The notes below the pieces were generated by a model. That model was given only the letters and a program-made list of their open reading frames with translations, searched no databases and was not told where the DNA came from. This document shows positions 1 through 14,700 of a stretch of DNA of 64,000 nucleotides, in pieces. A program made the position numbers and the translations under genes. Every line of letters starts with the position of its first letter. The first letter of the stretch is position 1. The stretch comes from Oryzias latipes (Eukaryota; Chordata; Actinopteri; Beloniformes; Adrianichthyidae), in contig NC_019867.2 in the NCBI RefSeq assembly GCF_002234675.1, forward strand, positions 28,075,166-28,139,165, in the 5' to 3' direction.

Positions 1-234
1 GTGTACAGACAATTTTACACAACTTTTTCATAAACTAACAAGTTGACCACTGGTGACTATGCATTCTACATTGCTGTTAATATGTTGATTGCGGGTTTGG
101 TTGCTGTTCTGGCTGCCCGTGTGTAAAACTGAAACACACCATTTATCATTGGTTGCTCCTTTAATCTAGATGTTTATCAAACCTCATTATAAAAAACTGG
201 TATTAGGTCCTTTTCATTTTATTTTATGTTATCC

Positions 235-555
235 AACCATCCTTCCATTTTCAGAACCAACAGAATCCCCTTCTTGGTGACAGGGCTGTTGGAGCCAACT
301 CAGCTCCTGTTGGGCGAAGGCTGAACAGGTCGCTAGTCTGTTGCAGGGCTACACACACGCACACGCACGCACACACACACAAAATTAGGCAATTTAGAGA
401 TGCCAATTAACCTCTGAGGCCTGTGTTTGGACTGTGGGAGGAAGCTGGAGTGCCTGGAAAAAGGCAGGCAGAGCATACAAACTCTACACAGAGACAACCC
501 AGGCAGGATTTGAACCAGGACCTTCTCACTGTAAAGCAAGAGCGCTAACTAAAAG
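235..555 (-). repeat. tRNA-derived teleost SINE, minus sense
   Basis: Read on the minus strand, this starts with a tRNA-like head (TTAGCGCTCTTGCTT, then a B-box-like GGTTCAAATCC). It continues through the widespread fish core (CTCCGGCTTCCTCCCACAGTCC-like, then ACCTGTTCAGCC) and ends in a degenerate ATGG-type tail near 235-260. A CA microsatellite (about 349-381) sits inside it. The same family occurs in pieces at 48604-48678 and around 49190-54610. Confidence 0.75.
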
Positions 556-626
556 ATCTTTACTGACACACAGGACTAAAGAGGATTTACTTTATGCTGA
601 ATCCCACCGTTGACTAAAACACAGAC

Positions 627-3600
627 CTGTTCAGGAACTTGATGATTCCAAATACGGGGTCTTGGAGACGCTCCCCACTTGGGCTGTTCAGATGTTGAAA
701 AGATAAGATGGGCTGAACCGGCTTTAAGGATTTTGGACGACCCATCAGGTCCAGCATTCCCTGCGGCACATTTTTAGATCCAGGGCTCTGTATTTTCTCA
801 TATGAAAAAGCATTTCTTGACCGTAAGAAATAGATCCAGTGGAGGTGCACGACCAGAACACACTAGAATGGAACTTTAACTGTAAATTCTGTTTCAGGTT
901 TTCAACCGAAGGAGCTTTTAAAGAAAAAGGATGGTAGAAAATGAATGAAAATAAAAGAGTTCATTGAAAAAATTCAAAAGGTAAAAATAAAAAACTAGAC
1001 ATAAATTACTAGACTTTCCCAACCTCACACTAGACGAAGCATGCAAACAAGTTTCCTCTATCATTACAGTTTACACATAAGCTTTCTAAAGACTTTTCTA
1101 TCATGAAGGCCTTGTGGTGGTAAGGTTAAAAGAATGTAGGGAGATGGTATAGCACACCAAATTTCGGATGTGTCTTTCACAGCAGAGGGGCCTAAAAACT
1201 ATGTTTTTCCCATTTGAAGATACACTTCCATTATCTTTTTTTTCAAACAGGCAATAACAAACAATCTTGCGAGGTACTGCGAGGAACATTACTAATTAAT
1301 ATGGTTTGTATTTTATTAAATGCAGTTAAATCGGCCTCTAGAGTAACTTTTTCCCGTTTGCATACCAATGTAAATCTCAAATGTTGTTTTTCTTACCAGC
1401 TGGGTGTCCAAACATTACTATCACCCTTAAACACAAACTAAAACAGTCGAATAAAGGATCAGCTCACATTTGGAATAAACGACAAGCTAATGCTGAAAGC
1501 TGAGAAGCTAATCTTCACACACACACACACATTTAAAATGACCTAAAACAAGACGGAAATCCCAAAATCTAACCAAAGGAATCAGACTTGCTTCTATTTT
1601 TGTGCTTTTGTAGATGTTTAAAAATTGTTTTGTACAGTGTAATGGGGCATTTTGTGTGTACATGTGTGCCTGTGATTTGTAAATGCAGAGTGATGTGCGA
1701 TGCTATTTTTTTGTGTGTGAAATAAGACTATTAATCAATGTCTTATGTGTGGTAAATAAAGGTCTAGGTTGACTGAATCTTACTAAGCTAAAACAGGAAA
1801 GGTCCAGATTGCATAAACGTAGCGTACCACGTTGAAATCCAGATACAGACAGCGCTTCTTGACTTCGTCTTCGACTGATGACAGCAAAGAACAAACGTCC
1901 TCTGGAGACTCCTGCAGACAAATGGATGAACTGAATGAGGCCATTTCACTGTTTTGAGCTATAAAAACACTTGGTAATCATTGAAGCACTTTCAGTGCAA
2001 GATTTTACTGCAAGGAGGAGGTCTCAACACACACAGGAAGGTAGACAACCATGTGAGCTTTTTTGGCACTAACAAGTGTTTCTACCAAACTTTTTATCAG
2101 TTGTTGTAATGGTTAATATGAATTTTGCAGGCGTCGTAAATGTTCCCTCTTTTAATTTGATGCTTGTGTGGAAATGTAAGGGAAAAACAAAGACATTGGT
2201 TGACATGAGTCAGTCTCAAATAAGAATTAACTTTTGATTTTTTTTTATTTTGACAAATGATTGACTTTTGTGCCTTCACTGTTACCTATTTGACAAAAAC
2301 ATCTAAAAAACAAAACAACTCATGGGCAGGACTTTAAAAAAAAGAGAGATTTCAAAGGATGGTAGGGAGTCAGGTGTGCGGTTATAACCAGTATGCAAAA
2401 ATCCACAAACACTGAGATTTTGCCTGTTTGTAGCTCTGGAGCATTTTTGTACATAAGAGGACACAGTACATCCAGATGGGCCTTGAGCTGTTTAACTACA
2501 GAAAGATGCCTGCCTCACTCATGTTGGTGATTTAACCTCTAAAAGGTCAACCAGTGTGTGAGTGTTAAAAGCAAATAATTAAAAACCTTTAAAACATACA
2601 TAAGACATAGCTTTAAAAGAAAATCCATTAATGGATTTGATGAATCGATATTGCTTTTTAAAGACGGGTTTTATTAGCTTTTTAAGTTCTGCACAACCGT
2701 GGCAGACGAGGGATATTAACTCTGGCTACTCTGGCTTTACCTTTGGGCTCTTTTCCAATGATCTAAGCTTTTCCAAGCTGCTGTTGATTGAAGTCTGCTG
2801 CAGGTTGCTGCCAGCTGCCTGTAGGATGCAAGAGCAAAAACAACAATACATTAGCAAGGTACCTTTTACAAGAAAAAACAAGGACAACAGTGCAAAATTC
2901 ATCTAATATAAAAACATTCAAATCAGCCAAAAGATTCATGCAAAACGTAGTCTACTTAGGCTAACTTTTCTCTAACAAGTCCAACATTTGCAAAAACACT
3001 TCATTAAGTTTTTATCTGGAAACTTTCAGTTACTAACGAAAAGTTTTGCTTTGATAAATCCCTCTAGAGTACCAACTTCAGATATTCATATTTTAGAGCT
3101 CTTGAAACAGAGGATGCAGAAAATATTAAATAAGCACTTTAAGTCTTTACGTTGGTCCCTTTCGTCTGCTGTGGTTGACTCTTGATTTTTGGGATTTTAA
3201 TTTGTTTCTGTGCAGAACAGCTGCGGTTCTGACTCCAGTGGGTTTCCATGGAGCTGTCACAGCTGTCTGAACTCTTGAAGGAGACATCTCTGGATGCTCA
3301 GTGTCAGTTCATTTTGTGTGTATTCTTTTATGCTGCTTCCATTCATGTCACTGAGGACCTTTATGTTCTGGTATTTTGTTCTACATCTGCAGATATTTAA
3401 TCTGGTTGTTTGGATCCACTTTTCTGTCTCCTGGTTTTCTCTGAGTTTCCTTCTTCTGCTTTCAGTAACATTGTGTACTTATGTTATATTATGTTATCAT
3501 GTTTAAAGATTTGCTTTCTGTTTTTGTGCATTGCCGTCATCACACCAGACCTTTTAACCGCTGAACTTTCTGTTTCAGTTTCTTATCCCTCAGACAGTCT

Positions 3601-6600
3601 AACTTTTATGATTCTTTTCTGTTGTGGCTTGTCATGTCTTAGTTTTGTTCAGTTTACATTTGTTGTTCCTTCGTCAAGTTAAATGTGTTTCTATTTTCAT
3701 TTATCACAACTAAAAGGTTATTTAAATATGTTTATTTTAATAAATTACTGATTTAAAAATGTAAACTAAACTAAACTTCAATCTAAAAAGGAATATGCTA
3801 AACAGGTTTGATGGGATTCCCAACTGAGGTATTTTCCATGTGCTGCTGCAAAAAAAGCAACTTAATATTCATTTTTACACGTTAACCTTTTCTTAACAAT
3901 TATTAGGATTTTTTCCCCAAAATGAATGAAAAGATGTACATGAATCTAGGTGTCTACAAGTTCATGCATCAGAATAGATGCATCAGCTCGCCCATCATAT
4001 TCTCTTTGTCACAAATGAACTTTTATCGAAATAGCATTTTCTTCATCTGCTTCAGATTCACAACAATTTCACTAAAGAAATACTCAGAAATGCAATTATG
4101 AGCTTAATTTTCTTGTCCTCCATCATGAGAAAAATTCCACAAGACGATGTTCTAAACAGTGATGAGTCAAAAAAGCAAGATATGTGTTTAAGAAAAAGCA
4201 TCTGGGTGGAGAAACAAGTTACCTCTGTTTGGATCTGAAGTTGAGCGCTGCTGAGAATTTTCCTGACCCTTTCTGCAAATTTCACTTCAGACGTCAAGGA
4301 GGAGAGTTTCTCTTGCAAGGGAGTTGACAATTCCTTTATCTGCAATAAGATCTCAGCTGATTACAGACAGGAAACTGCAAAGCAATACTCGGTTATTTGA
4401 GTCATTTATACCAAAAGGCAAGTTTATTTGTAAAGCACAATTTGCACATTAAGTAATTCAAAGAGCTTCAGAAAACAGGAAAATTCATTCAAATCACAAT
4501 ACATAACAGTGCAAAGATTAAAAACATAAATAATCATTATAAAATTTGCTTTAAACCTAAAAAAAGAGAAATAAAATGAAATCTAAGCGCTCTTTTTTTT
4601 TTTTTTTTTTAAACTTGTCCTGTCCAACAGCTGGGCAGACAGATGAGAGCTGAGGGCCTCTTGTGTTGGATATATTTTACTTTAACAAGAGGGGTTATTA
4701 ATCTTCATACAAACCAAAGGTATGTCTGAATAAACCCCTTTTGTAAATGAGGCCAAACTTTATTAATTTCAACCATGTTTGAAAATCTTGGGTGTTGGAC
4801 CGGACGGAAAAGGAAAGAAGGGAAGAAAAGGGAGGGATGTTAGAGAGAGAGGGGGGTAGGAGGGTGATAATAGGAGGGGAGGGGGGATAAGACCATGAAG
4901 CAGCATAAAGCAACAAGTTTACTGGTTGTTTATCGTTACGGTAAGGTTCAAATGTAGTACAAAAAGGGCGGGGCCTGTCCACACACACACTCAAATGTTA
5001 TCAACACACCTGTTAGCTGCAAAAATGTCCACATGTCGACATGTACACAAAACAGATAGTGTTCACACACGCATACCTATGCCTTTAAACCAACTAGTGT
5101 GAAATATTTCAGTCATTAAACCATGCAAACTGTTAGTGCAAAGGTGAGCTAACACCTGTGCTCAGGTGAGTGTTTATGTTCTTCTAAAATGGAAGGTTGG
5201 AACGTGAAAAGAAGGAGGGAGAGTGCCCAGCCATCACCACCCCAAGACCCCCGCCGCAGCAGCAGCGGCAGCCGGATTCCCCCCAACACCACACGGGAAC
5301 AGGCAGGGAACAACCGCCCCCCGGGCGACCAAGACCGCCACCCAGGCCAGGGCCAGCAGGACCGCCACGAGGCCCCCAGAGCCAGAGAGCAGGGAGGCAC
5401 AGAGGGAAAGAGAGCACCGCCCCAGCCCAACCAGGAGAGCAGCCCCCCCGCCGCGCCGGGAGAGCACCCCATCACCACCCAGGAGTTCCGGGTATCCCCC
5501 CGCCCCAACCCCAGGTACGAGCCAGGACCCCCCAAGGGAGACCCGCTCCGCACTCCAGGCAGCCACCCACCCGGCCCACGGTTGGTCCAGGGAGGGGCAA
5601 GGCAGGGGCCCACCGCCCCCGCCCAGGAGGGGGGGAACCCCGGGGGAAAAAGGGGGCCCACAAGGGGTGTTGTAGATATGGCCCGACCAGGCTCGGCCAC
5701 AGTTGGAAATTTGGCGGGGCCCAGCGCCCAGGGGCAAGGACCAGGACCAACCCCCCAGGGACACGAACACCCCCGGCTCAGGTGTAATGTGAACCCCCCC
5801 ACCGTGCGGAGAGAGCACCGCCGGGCCCAGGAAGCCGGCACCCAGGGGGCACGGCCGCCGTTGCCAAGGGGCCCGCACCCCCCACCAGGGAAGGGGTAGG
5901 GGACAGATGGTCCTAGGTCCCACCTTCCTTGCAAAATGTGCGTGCGTGTATGTGTGTTTGAGAGGGTGTGTGTGTGCATGTGTGTGTGTTTATGTTGGTA
6001 TGTATATATTGAGGGGGGAGGGGTGTGTGTACTAAGGGGGGTGCATCTAAGCGCTCTTTTTGCCTGCTTTCGTGGGTCTGTGTTTTTTCAGGTTAGCCTC
6101 AGCGTTTTGGTGTTTAAATTAAATTGGAATGCTCCGCTTTTTCCTATCCTTTCTGTGGGGTGCTTTTGTATTATTATGTATTGTGTATATCTTTTTTTAT
6201 GACCCTTTTTTCCCCCAATCTGTAGCATTTGGGCTTTATTTCCTGAACAACTGTCCCAGTTCAACAGGTTCAAGTTCCAAAAGATGACACAGTACCATAC
6301 CAGTTGCAAAGCAGATGGATTATTCAGCTGCTGTGTGAAAACGTGAAGTGGGTACCAGAGTTGGTATACCTGAAAAGTGCCAACTCTGTGCTGTGGACCC
6401 AAAACCAAATAAAACAAACCTGCTGGAAATTCCTGGACTCAAAAGATTCCAGCTCTGTGAGAATGGACTTCTCAGTCAGCCTGATCATCTTGGTTTCCTT
6501 CTTCATTCTCATCTGAATCGTCTTCAGCTCCTCAGGAGCAAAATCTCCTCCTTCACTGAACACCCTGTACGAGGGAAAATCTTCCGTTAGCAGCCGTTGT

Positions 6601-8767
6601 CCTGACGTTGTTGCTCCACCTACAGCATGTGATGTTACCTCATGGAGTTCAGAAGTTTAGACGCTTTACTTCTGGACTTTTCCAGTCTCATAGAAAGTGT
6701 TTGCCTGAAGACAGTCTGATGGTGTTTCCTTTCTTCAGTATGTCGATGCAAACTGTCTTGGAAGTCTAAAACTATGGCCTCCAGACTGCACAAACACACA
6801 CACACACACACACACACACAGGCACACACTTTTCATCTTAACATTTATAATCTAATTCCTAACATCCGCCTATTCAGTTGATTCACATGTTGGTTCTACA
6901 TCCAACCATCAGTCTACAGACCGTCAAACGCCTCATCAATTCATAAAAAGTAAATCCTATCTACCTACTCCTGAAAGTTGAAAGTTGTAAATTCTAAAAA
7001 AGGTCAGTACAAATGGAGAAAACTAGAGGTCCACTCGGCAAAAACTGAATCTCAAAGAAAGTATCAAGAAAAATTGTCTGACTTTCAATCTTTTGGGTTT
7101 TTTTGGTAAGACCACTTTCCTCGACCCATCAACAGAATGTTTTTGCTTTTTTAAAGAAAATCTGCCAGTGGGATTCGAATTTTTGACTTATCTCTAAGTA
7201 GTTTCCTTTTGCTGTGCACCCTCATACTCTTTGATGAGTTTTACCTTCGGCTGCTGCAGACCATCTGGATACTGGATTCGGTATTGGACAGGGTAGCCGT
7301 GAACTCTTCATTCTTCTTGCTGATAGTGCTCTGTAGCTTTTGCAGCTCCATCCTGCAGGAGGCAAACACTTTCAACATTTCCTCACAGAAGTTGTCCACA
7401 ATCTCCCGGTGGAGCTGCAGTTCAGCTGCCAACACAGACACACCACAAGAACAGACATGACATTAACGATGGCTGGAAGGCCGAATTCACACTGTTATAG
7501 CAACACATGTGTGTGTCTGTGTGTGCTACCCAGGCGAGGCTGGCATATGTGGGTCTGGATGTGCTCTGGGTTCAGCTGCAGCAGCTGGAGCTCCAGCTCA
7601 AGGCGGACGGCGTCCTTCCTCTCTGATACCATCGCAACAGCTGAACTTAATACTTCACTGAAATGTAGCTCCAGGTGGTCCAGAAACAGAGTTCGGAACC
7701 TGCTCATCAAACACACACACACACAAGTCTCAGCAAAGGAGTCTCCTCACAGAAAGAAAGGATCTGTGGGTACCTGGTCAGCGTGTCTGTGAGTAGCTCC
7801 GCAGGTAGAGCTCTCAGGTGAGTGTCCTGATGCAGATTGTTGGGCAGGTTGGGGGCAAAACATCTGAATGTAGGACCAGCATAGGTCACACCTCTTGTTG
7901 ACGTAAAGCTGGCGTAGAGATGAATATCACAGATTTCCAGCAGAGAAGACTCCATCTGGAAAACAGAAAACCTCATATTCAAGCATAACAGTTACATACC
8001 CTGACACTCTGAGAAACATGAAGCCCTAAAAGAGGCGCTTTGACTGCTGAAGGTTCCACCCAGAGGGACAGAGGGCCCTGTAAAGCTGAAATCAGTCTGT
8101 TTTGGGCCCTGTTCTTTTTAAAAACATACATGTTACAGCAATTCCTAACCAGATGAACTGATGCATTACATCAGGAAATGCAAAAAAAAGCCATAATCTA
8201 AAAAAGAAGGAAATCATTGATGGAATGTTAAGAATGAAAAAATCTCAACTAATAGCTTGATTAGTTCAAATTTTTGAAATAAACAAGAAAAAACAGTATT
8301 TTTCCTGTTTATTAGTCACCTCGGTCAAACAGTTGAGAGAGTTGTGAGTTGTGTCTGCATTGCTCTGAAGTTGTGTCTTTGTTAAGCCATCCAGTTGGGT
8401 CTTTGACTGGCAGACAGGCGAACCTGACATCAGCCTGGCACTGCTAGAGGATGACAGGTGGAGCTTCTGCAATTCTTCCAAATCCTGAAAAGGAAAGAAT
8501 AACATTGGATTCAGTTGAGAACAGAAACAAAATGGTTATAAAGACTATGTAAGATTTACTAATATGCAATATTTGTTGCATTGTGTGAAAGGCTGCTGCT
8601 GGGTACACTAGGTGTGTCAGGTTGTGGTTGTCATGGTTACCGGTTGGTATGCTTGGGTGAGATGGAAGAGGGAGCTGAGGCTTTTACTGTAGGAGGTCAG
8701 TTCCTCCATGAGGAGAGCAGGAAGACGACTGATAACCTCCCACTGTTCAGAGACACACTCTGTGCAG
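627..8767 (-). CDS. ccdc180: ccdc180 C-terminal half (DUF4456-like, truncated by window edge)
   Basis: Exons 15-25, about residues 510-1028. In order: CTECVSEQWEVISRLPALL helix, a low-complexity Ser-rich linker (8320-8484), MESSLLEICDIHLYA, FLDHLELHFSEVLSS, FCEEMLKVFASCRMELQKL, EAIVLDFQDSLHRH, SEGGDFAPEELKTIQ, SNLQQTSINSSLEKLRS, an ESPEDVCSLLSS segment, and finally VQPILSFQHLNSPSGERLQD with FGIIKFLNR. The last two resemble the mammalian segments before the end of the protein. An in-frame TAG at 1783-1785 lies past a GT donor (AACGTG|GTACGC at 1828). I treat it as intronic because the 627-787 exon joins in phase 0. Confidence 0.8.
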
Positions 8768-11700
8768 CTGCACAGTAACACACACAGACACACAAACATG
8801 GTGCTTGGGAAACTGAAGACAGTTCTTGTAGAGCTGCACTCAAACAACAGTTTGAATCGGCCCAACATGTTCAATGCAGTAGTTTTTTTTATGTTGCAAC
8901 ATAACAGTCTTTGCTCTAAACGTTTCTGCTCATGCTGAACTTCAAGTGTTGTGTGCACATCGATGAAATAGAGTGTAAAGTGGGGTTTTCAACATTTTCC
9001 TACATCTTTGGTACCAAGAATACGTCTTTCTAACATGATGAAATTTCAAAAGTAAAAAAAGAAACATAATTTTTCCTTTTAAAAAAAGTCAGTTTTCAGT
9101 GTTATTTATTATTTATATGCTGTTTTTAATAGACCTATGATAAAAAGTTAATTTTCTCTCCGTGGGATCAACAAGGTTTTATTCTATTCTATTCATTTCA
9201 CACTGCACCTGTGCTCGATATCTTGCAGGAACTTTTCACTTTTCTCAAGAAGGGATTTCATATCGTCCTCGCTGCTTGCCTGCCGAAGTCTCTGGAGCAG
9301 GTTGTCCAAGTTTTCCTTCTTTGTCTGGAAAATGCAGTGAAGAGGAGTACAGACAAACAAGCTGCTGTTTGAACCAAAAACAAGCACCACATAAAAAATA
9401 AAAACTGTTTCAAAAAGCAAAACAAATGCTACATAATATAACAAAGTGGTACGATGTATGTTTTTTACACATTTTAGAAAATGTCTTGCCATACAGTCTA
9501 TCATGAAGCTATTCCCTGAAACGCAAAACAGGAAATTAAAGCAGATCACCTTGTTCTCACAACTTTATGGGTGCAAGATAAGAAAAATAAAAAGTGTCAA
9601 TATTAAAATGAACACTAAATGGAGTTGCTTAAATTCAACTCTCAGGATTAACACCAACTCCTAAGGAGGACTCGCTCCCTGACACGTAAAGGGTCAATAT
9701 CCTGCTTTCAGCGTAAACTGTATCCATATAGATGATAATATATTACCTTTGGCACACTATAGAACGAACGATTTCTTTAATGAAAAATGAGTTATTTTTC
9801 TACCTGGGAGTAAACTAACTGGATCTCTTTGGCTCCGCCTTTCTCTCCCTTTGGGTGTCGCCCATTTCATGACATCATCCTAGAGCCAGCCTCAGCAGAG
9901 TGTCCGCGTTTCTCCCACGAAAACAAACACTTTGTTGTTCACTTTGTGAACGCGTTTTTGCAACTAGCTCTACTGAGAAAGTGGGTGTGTGTGTTAGCCT
10001 GGGGGTGGAGCTGGCAGTGCAGACTCTTCCTGGAAGGGGCTGTTCCCCACTTCTCTACGTCACAATATGAGAACCCACTTGTTTTTGTGGATCGGGAGCT
10101 CAGAGAGCTCAGAGGGCAGGTTTTAAGAGGAATACTCAGAAAATGCGTAAAGGACACCGTACAACAGTCTCACCTGTACATCATAAGTGGTAGTAACTTA
10201 CAATATCCTTATAAATACTTCACAATATTCGCACCACACGCACAATACCGACTGGTTTCCTTTTCATGACTTTCCTCAAGGTGGCTGGACAAGCAGGGAA
10301 CTGCAAGAAACATGGAAGCCATTCCTCTCTATGACCTTCCACGGGCCCGGACAACCCAAAAACCTGCAGCACCCGCACGGACCAACCCCCATACGGGTCA
10401 ACGCGACTAAGGCATTAAGAATGACAGCAGCTAAAAACATCAAACCACACACCTCTTAATCGCGTCTTTATGTCTGTATGTAGGGTTGATTTGAATTATC
10501 AGTGCTCTCGAGTATTGGCTAAAGTGTGACTCACCTCTGTGCGCTGTTGCAGAGAACATTTGAGGTCATCCAGGTGTTGCTCCAGCTTCTCTTTTATCCT
10601 CTCTGATCTGATAACATGTTCCTCCCAATGTAAGACCGCAGCTTTCACAACAGCCAACGCATACCCGCTTAGTCTGAGCGCATGCTGGGCCACGGCGTCA
10701 TAGCACGCCTGCACAAAGACCAGCGAGTTTATGTTTCAGTTCATATGAAAGAATCTAGGGCAGGTTGGGACTCACTTCTAGAGCAGACAGTCGCTCTTCA
10801 TCCTGACTCTGGCGCTGTCTGATCAGAGGGAGCAGCTGAGAAGTCACAATGTCATTCACTTGCTCCTCTGATAACTGCAGGGCTGAGAACACCTCCTGGA
10901 GGTTAAGACAGAAACATGTTGGCGCCTAAATACAGTTTCAGTGATGGTTCTCCTCCTAACATAGAGAGCAAAGACCCATATTTGTATTTTTGGTGTTTTT
11001 AACATGCTATTGTAGCATTTTTCTGATGATGGAGGAACTATATTAACTACATTAGGATTAAAATTGCATTTATGAGTATTTCCTTATTCAAACTGTTATG
11101 AATCAGGTGAAGATGAGAAAATACAGTTTGCAAAAGATCGGGTTTATGATGTAGAAAATATCCTGGGCGGACCACAAGCTCCCCGCTCTGCTCCATTCTG
11201 ATGCATCCATTTGTAGACGACTGGATCCATGTGCATCTACGGTATTTCCTAGAAAAGCACTTTTTGCTTTTAGCTACAAATGGCATAATCATAATTAAAG
11301 GACTACTGGGAACGCTTTTACAATGGATCAGAGGGTGATGGGAGTGGGTCTAGAAGCAGATGTACATGCACAGTAAACAATGGTTTTGTCATCTGTTGAG
11401 GAATGTCAGGCATTTCCCATCAACATCTCAAATCACCTGAGCAGATCTCCAGTCGGTTCTTTACCTTGCAGCGCTCCACTTCTGCCAGCAGATTGTCCCA
11501 TAACTGTTCTTTAGAACAACGATAGTGATTCAGGAAGTCTGAGTGAAGATGATCTGAGGATGCAGACACAGACAATGTCTCCTGGCTCATGAATGTAGCT
11601 CCAAACGTGGACCGTGACAGTTACCTAACTGTGAATTCAAAGATGTCAGTTGCTTGAACCAATCTGAAACCAAAGCTGAGGAGCAGGTAGGGGGGACCAA

Positions 11701-14700
11701 AGAGCTGAAACAACGAGACGATGTGTCACTACACAAAAAGCGGTATGTTTCTGTTAGGACTGTTTTTTGCTGTTTCTGTTACCGGATCTTGCAGATGATG
11801 GCACAGCGTTGTTCTGTTAAAGCTCGTTGGGTTTGTTTCATCTGCTGATCTGGGACCAGCGGTTGGCTCTCATCTCGACGGCAAAAATTCCTGCAACACA
11901 AACCCTTGATGATCCTGCAGCAGCGCAAGGAAACAGAACTGATCCCTAAAAACCGCAGACAGCAAAAACTAAAGCTGTCAATTAAAACCCTTTATTAATT
12001 CCAGAAGGGCAAAAACGGCATTTGCCCTGCTGAACTCACCTGAATTGGTCTACAATTTCTTTCTCCTTGCTTCTCTTCCAGGAGGTCAGAGTGGCCTCCC
12101 ACTGCTGATGGAGTAGAGATTCTTGCTGCAGAGTCTGCTTCTTTAGGTCAAGTTCAACACGAGCAGCACAGCGACGGTTAGCTATCAAGGCGATGTTTAA
12201 TTCCTGAAGCGCGGGGAGGGAAAGAGTGAGCATTAGTGTGCCGAGGGGAAACGCACCAAAGGTGTGGAGCTGTTACCGTGGCTTCAGCATGAAACAGTCT
12301 GTGCACAGCGGGAGGCGTCAGGAAGCCGATCCTCTCTACCATGTGGCAGTGAAGTCTGAGAATAGCTTGGATCTAGGAGAATAAACAAAAAATACCTAGA
12401 GTAGTTGGAGAAAACAGCACTTCTCACTTCCCATTTTAGAGTTCTATAAAATAGACATGTTTTATTTTGAACTGCCACCATTCTGCGAATGACTAAACAT
12501 AGTTGACAGTAATAAAAAGGATTTTCCTCATTTAAAAGGTTGCAATCTAAAACATCCATCCATTTTCAAAAAAATCTATTTTGATGATGCTGGAGCCTAT
12601 CTGAGCCATAAACTAGAAAGGAATTGATAATAATAGTTCATTTATTAAAAAGGCCTTTCAAGAGACCCAAGGACACTTTACAAAATAAAAGTAGAACAAC
12701 CAAAGTAAAAACTGAACCTGCACTTTTTTTTTTAGATTTGAATCTCTGCATTACCAGATTCATCTGAGACGGTGGCTTCATCATCATCATCATCATCATC
12801 ATCAACAGTTTGGACTTTGTCAGTTACAAATCAAAGCTCAGGTCCTGGTTGAATAAATCTGCTTGTGTTTCTGGTTGTACTAATATTCTGGAGCTGTGAG
12901 TCGGTCTGACCTCTTTGCTGCGTCGTTTTTCAACCTCTCTCAGTCTGAGGTTCAGCTCTGAGATCATGGTCTTCTTTATCGTCACCTCTTCTTCTACTTT
13001 GTCCCAGAGAGCGTTAACCTCCTGATGCACACACACACATTTGAAATGTACATAAATCAATGTTAATTGCAGTCTTCAAAAGTAGACATTTTCACCAAAC
13101 ACATCTCCTATTAATTCATGTTTATCTTCATCTACTTGTTTCCTTCACAAAATGAACTAAATGAGCTTCTACAGTTTTGATGTCTGCACAATCAATGCAT
13201 AGATTTTGTCCTGTTGTGTCAGGCTTTCTTTCTATTTAAACAAATGCATGAGCGTTTGCTCCTGATAAATCTGTTGTGGGTTCCTGTGTCCATGTGAACC
13301 TTCAAACTGAGGTCTTTCAGCTTTTCCATTCTGTCCTTTAGGATGTCCAGTCTGAGGTCCACCCCCTCCAAAGAGGACAACGTTTGCTTACAGACGTTTG
13401 TCACCTGGATTTCACACTCCTGAAACATCATAAGGGGGGGGGGGGGGGATCAGTAACCATACCATTAAGATCAGTATACAACCGTGTGTCATTATTTATT
13501 TTGAAATAAATAAAACAATTCTGAAAAAATGTCTACTTTTTATGGTTTGATTTTCAGTAAATGTATATGTATTTTCATGACCATTGTCATGGAAACAAAG
13601 TGGTACTAATTATTTCACCCATGTATATTTATCCAGGGAATCCAGGGTTCGATTCCCTGGATTCCTGCAGCCTTCTACCTTACCAACCGAGCTACCCAGC
13701 CACCCTATAGACTGTATGAGACATGTAATGTTAAGACTAGAGCTTCCATTATTGTCTAAAGTACGCAGTAAGCAGAGTGTGGTATCTTGTATGCTGTTTG
13801 TGTCACATTCTAAAAAGGGTTTTTGTGCACCTGGGAGAGCTGGCTCAGCTGCGTCTCCATCTGTTCCAACGCCGCTTCGTGTTTTCCAGAGTTTTTCTTC
13901 CTATTTCGATCAACGATGTTAGAAGATGGACACTGAACCACTGAGAAGAGGAGGAAAGAAGAGACACGGCTGTTACCGTCTAAGTGAGAGATCACTAAGC
14001 CAAAAAGTAAAAACTATCTAGACCCTCAAGGATTAATACGAACCCACAGAGTCAGGAAGTCTGGTGACTTCATCAATATCTTCCTCAGGTTTATAATGCA
14101 ACGGATGCACCCTGCTAAAGGTGAGACAAGACCTGAGACAAGAAAGAAAGAGACCAGGATGAGAACGTCTGCTACTTCTTTTTACTTTAAAGTCCCACTC
14201 CAATCACCTTTTGATCTACTTTCAAAGCGTTCCCAGTGCTCTTTTGATCATGATTTTGCAGTTTTTAGCCAAATTTAAAAACCCTGCATTGTTTTTTTAC
14301 GACATAGTGTCAGCAGAACGGCAGTAGTACATCAGAAATTTGCCTTCAACTTGTGGGCAGGACTGTTGGCACAGAACAATTTCCCATCTGTTTGGCTCCC
14401 TGTGCATTTCAGGATTGATTTTAAAATTCTTTCAATAATTTATAAATGTTTTATGGTCTTGGGCTTTCTTATTTAAATGATATTCTTTTAAAGTATGAGC
14501 CCTCGCGGACCCTGAGGTCCTCCGGTGCTGGCCTCTTAGTTGTTCCTAAGGTGAGGACCAAAACCTATGGTGAGGCTTCGTTCTGCCATTACGGTCCTCG
14601 TCTGTGGAACGGTCTGCCGGAGAACCTCAGGGCCGCAGAGACTGTAGAGGTTTTTAAGAAAAGGCTCAAGACCCACCTGTTTAATTTAGCTTTTACTTGA

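Noticed and set aside
1783..1827. In-frame TAG as the true end of ccdc180
   Set aside because: A GT donor precedes it at 1828, and the exon at 627-787 continues in phase with sequence matching the CCDC180 C-terminal region. If transcripts end here, a short isoform would be the alternative.
3294..3682. Hydrophobic plus-strand frames
   Set aside because: Phe/Leu/Ser-rich translation of T-rich intron sequence, two frames open at once, no homologous motif.
5149..5979. Open frames of 150-276 codons on both strands
   Set aside because: They overlap in up to six frames inside the G-rich retroposed module, are Pro/Gly/Arg-rich by composition, and have no recognisable motif.
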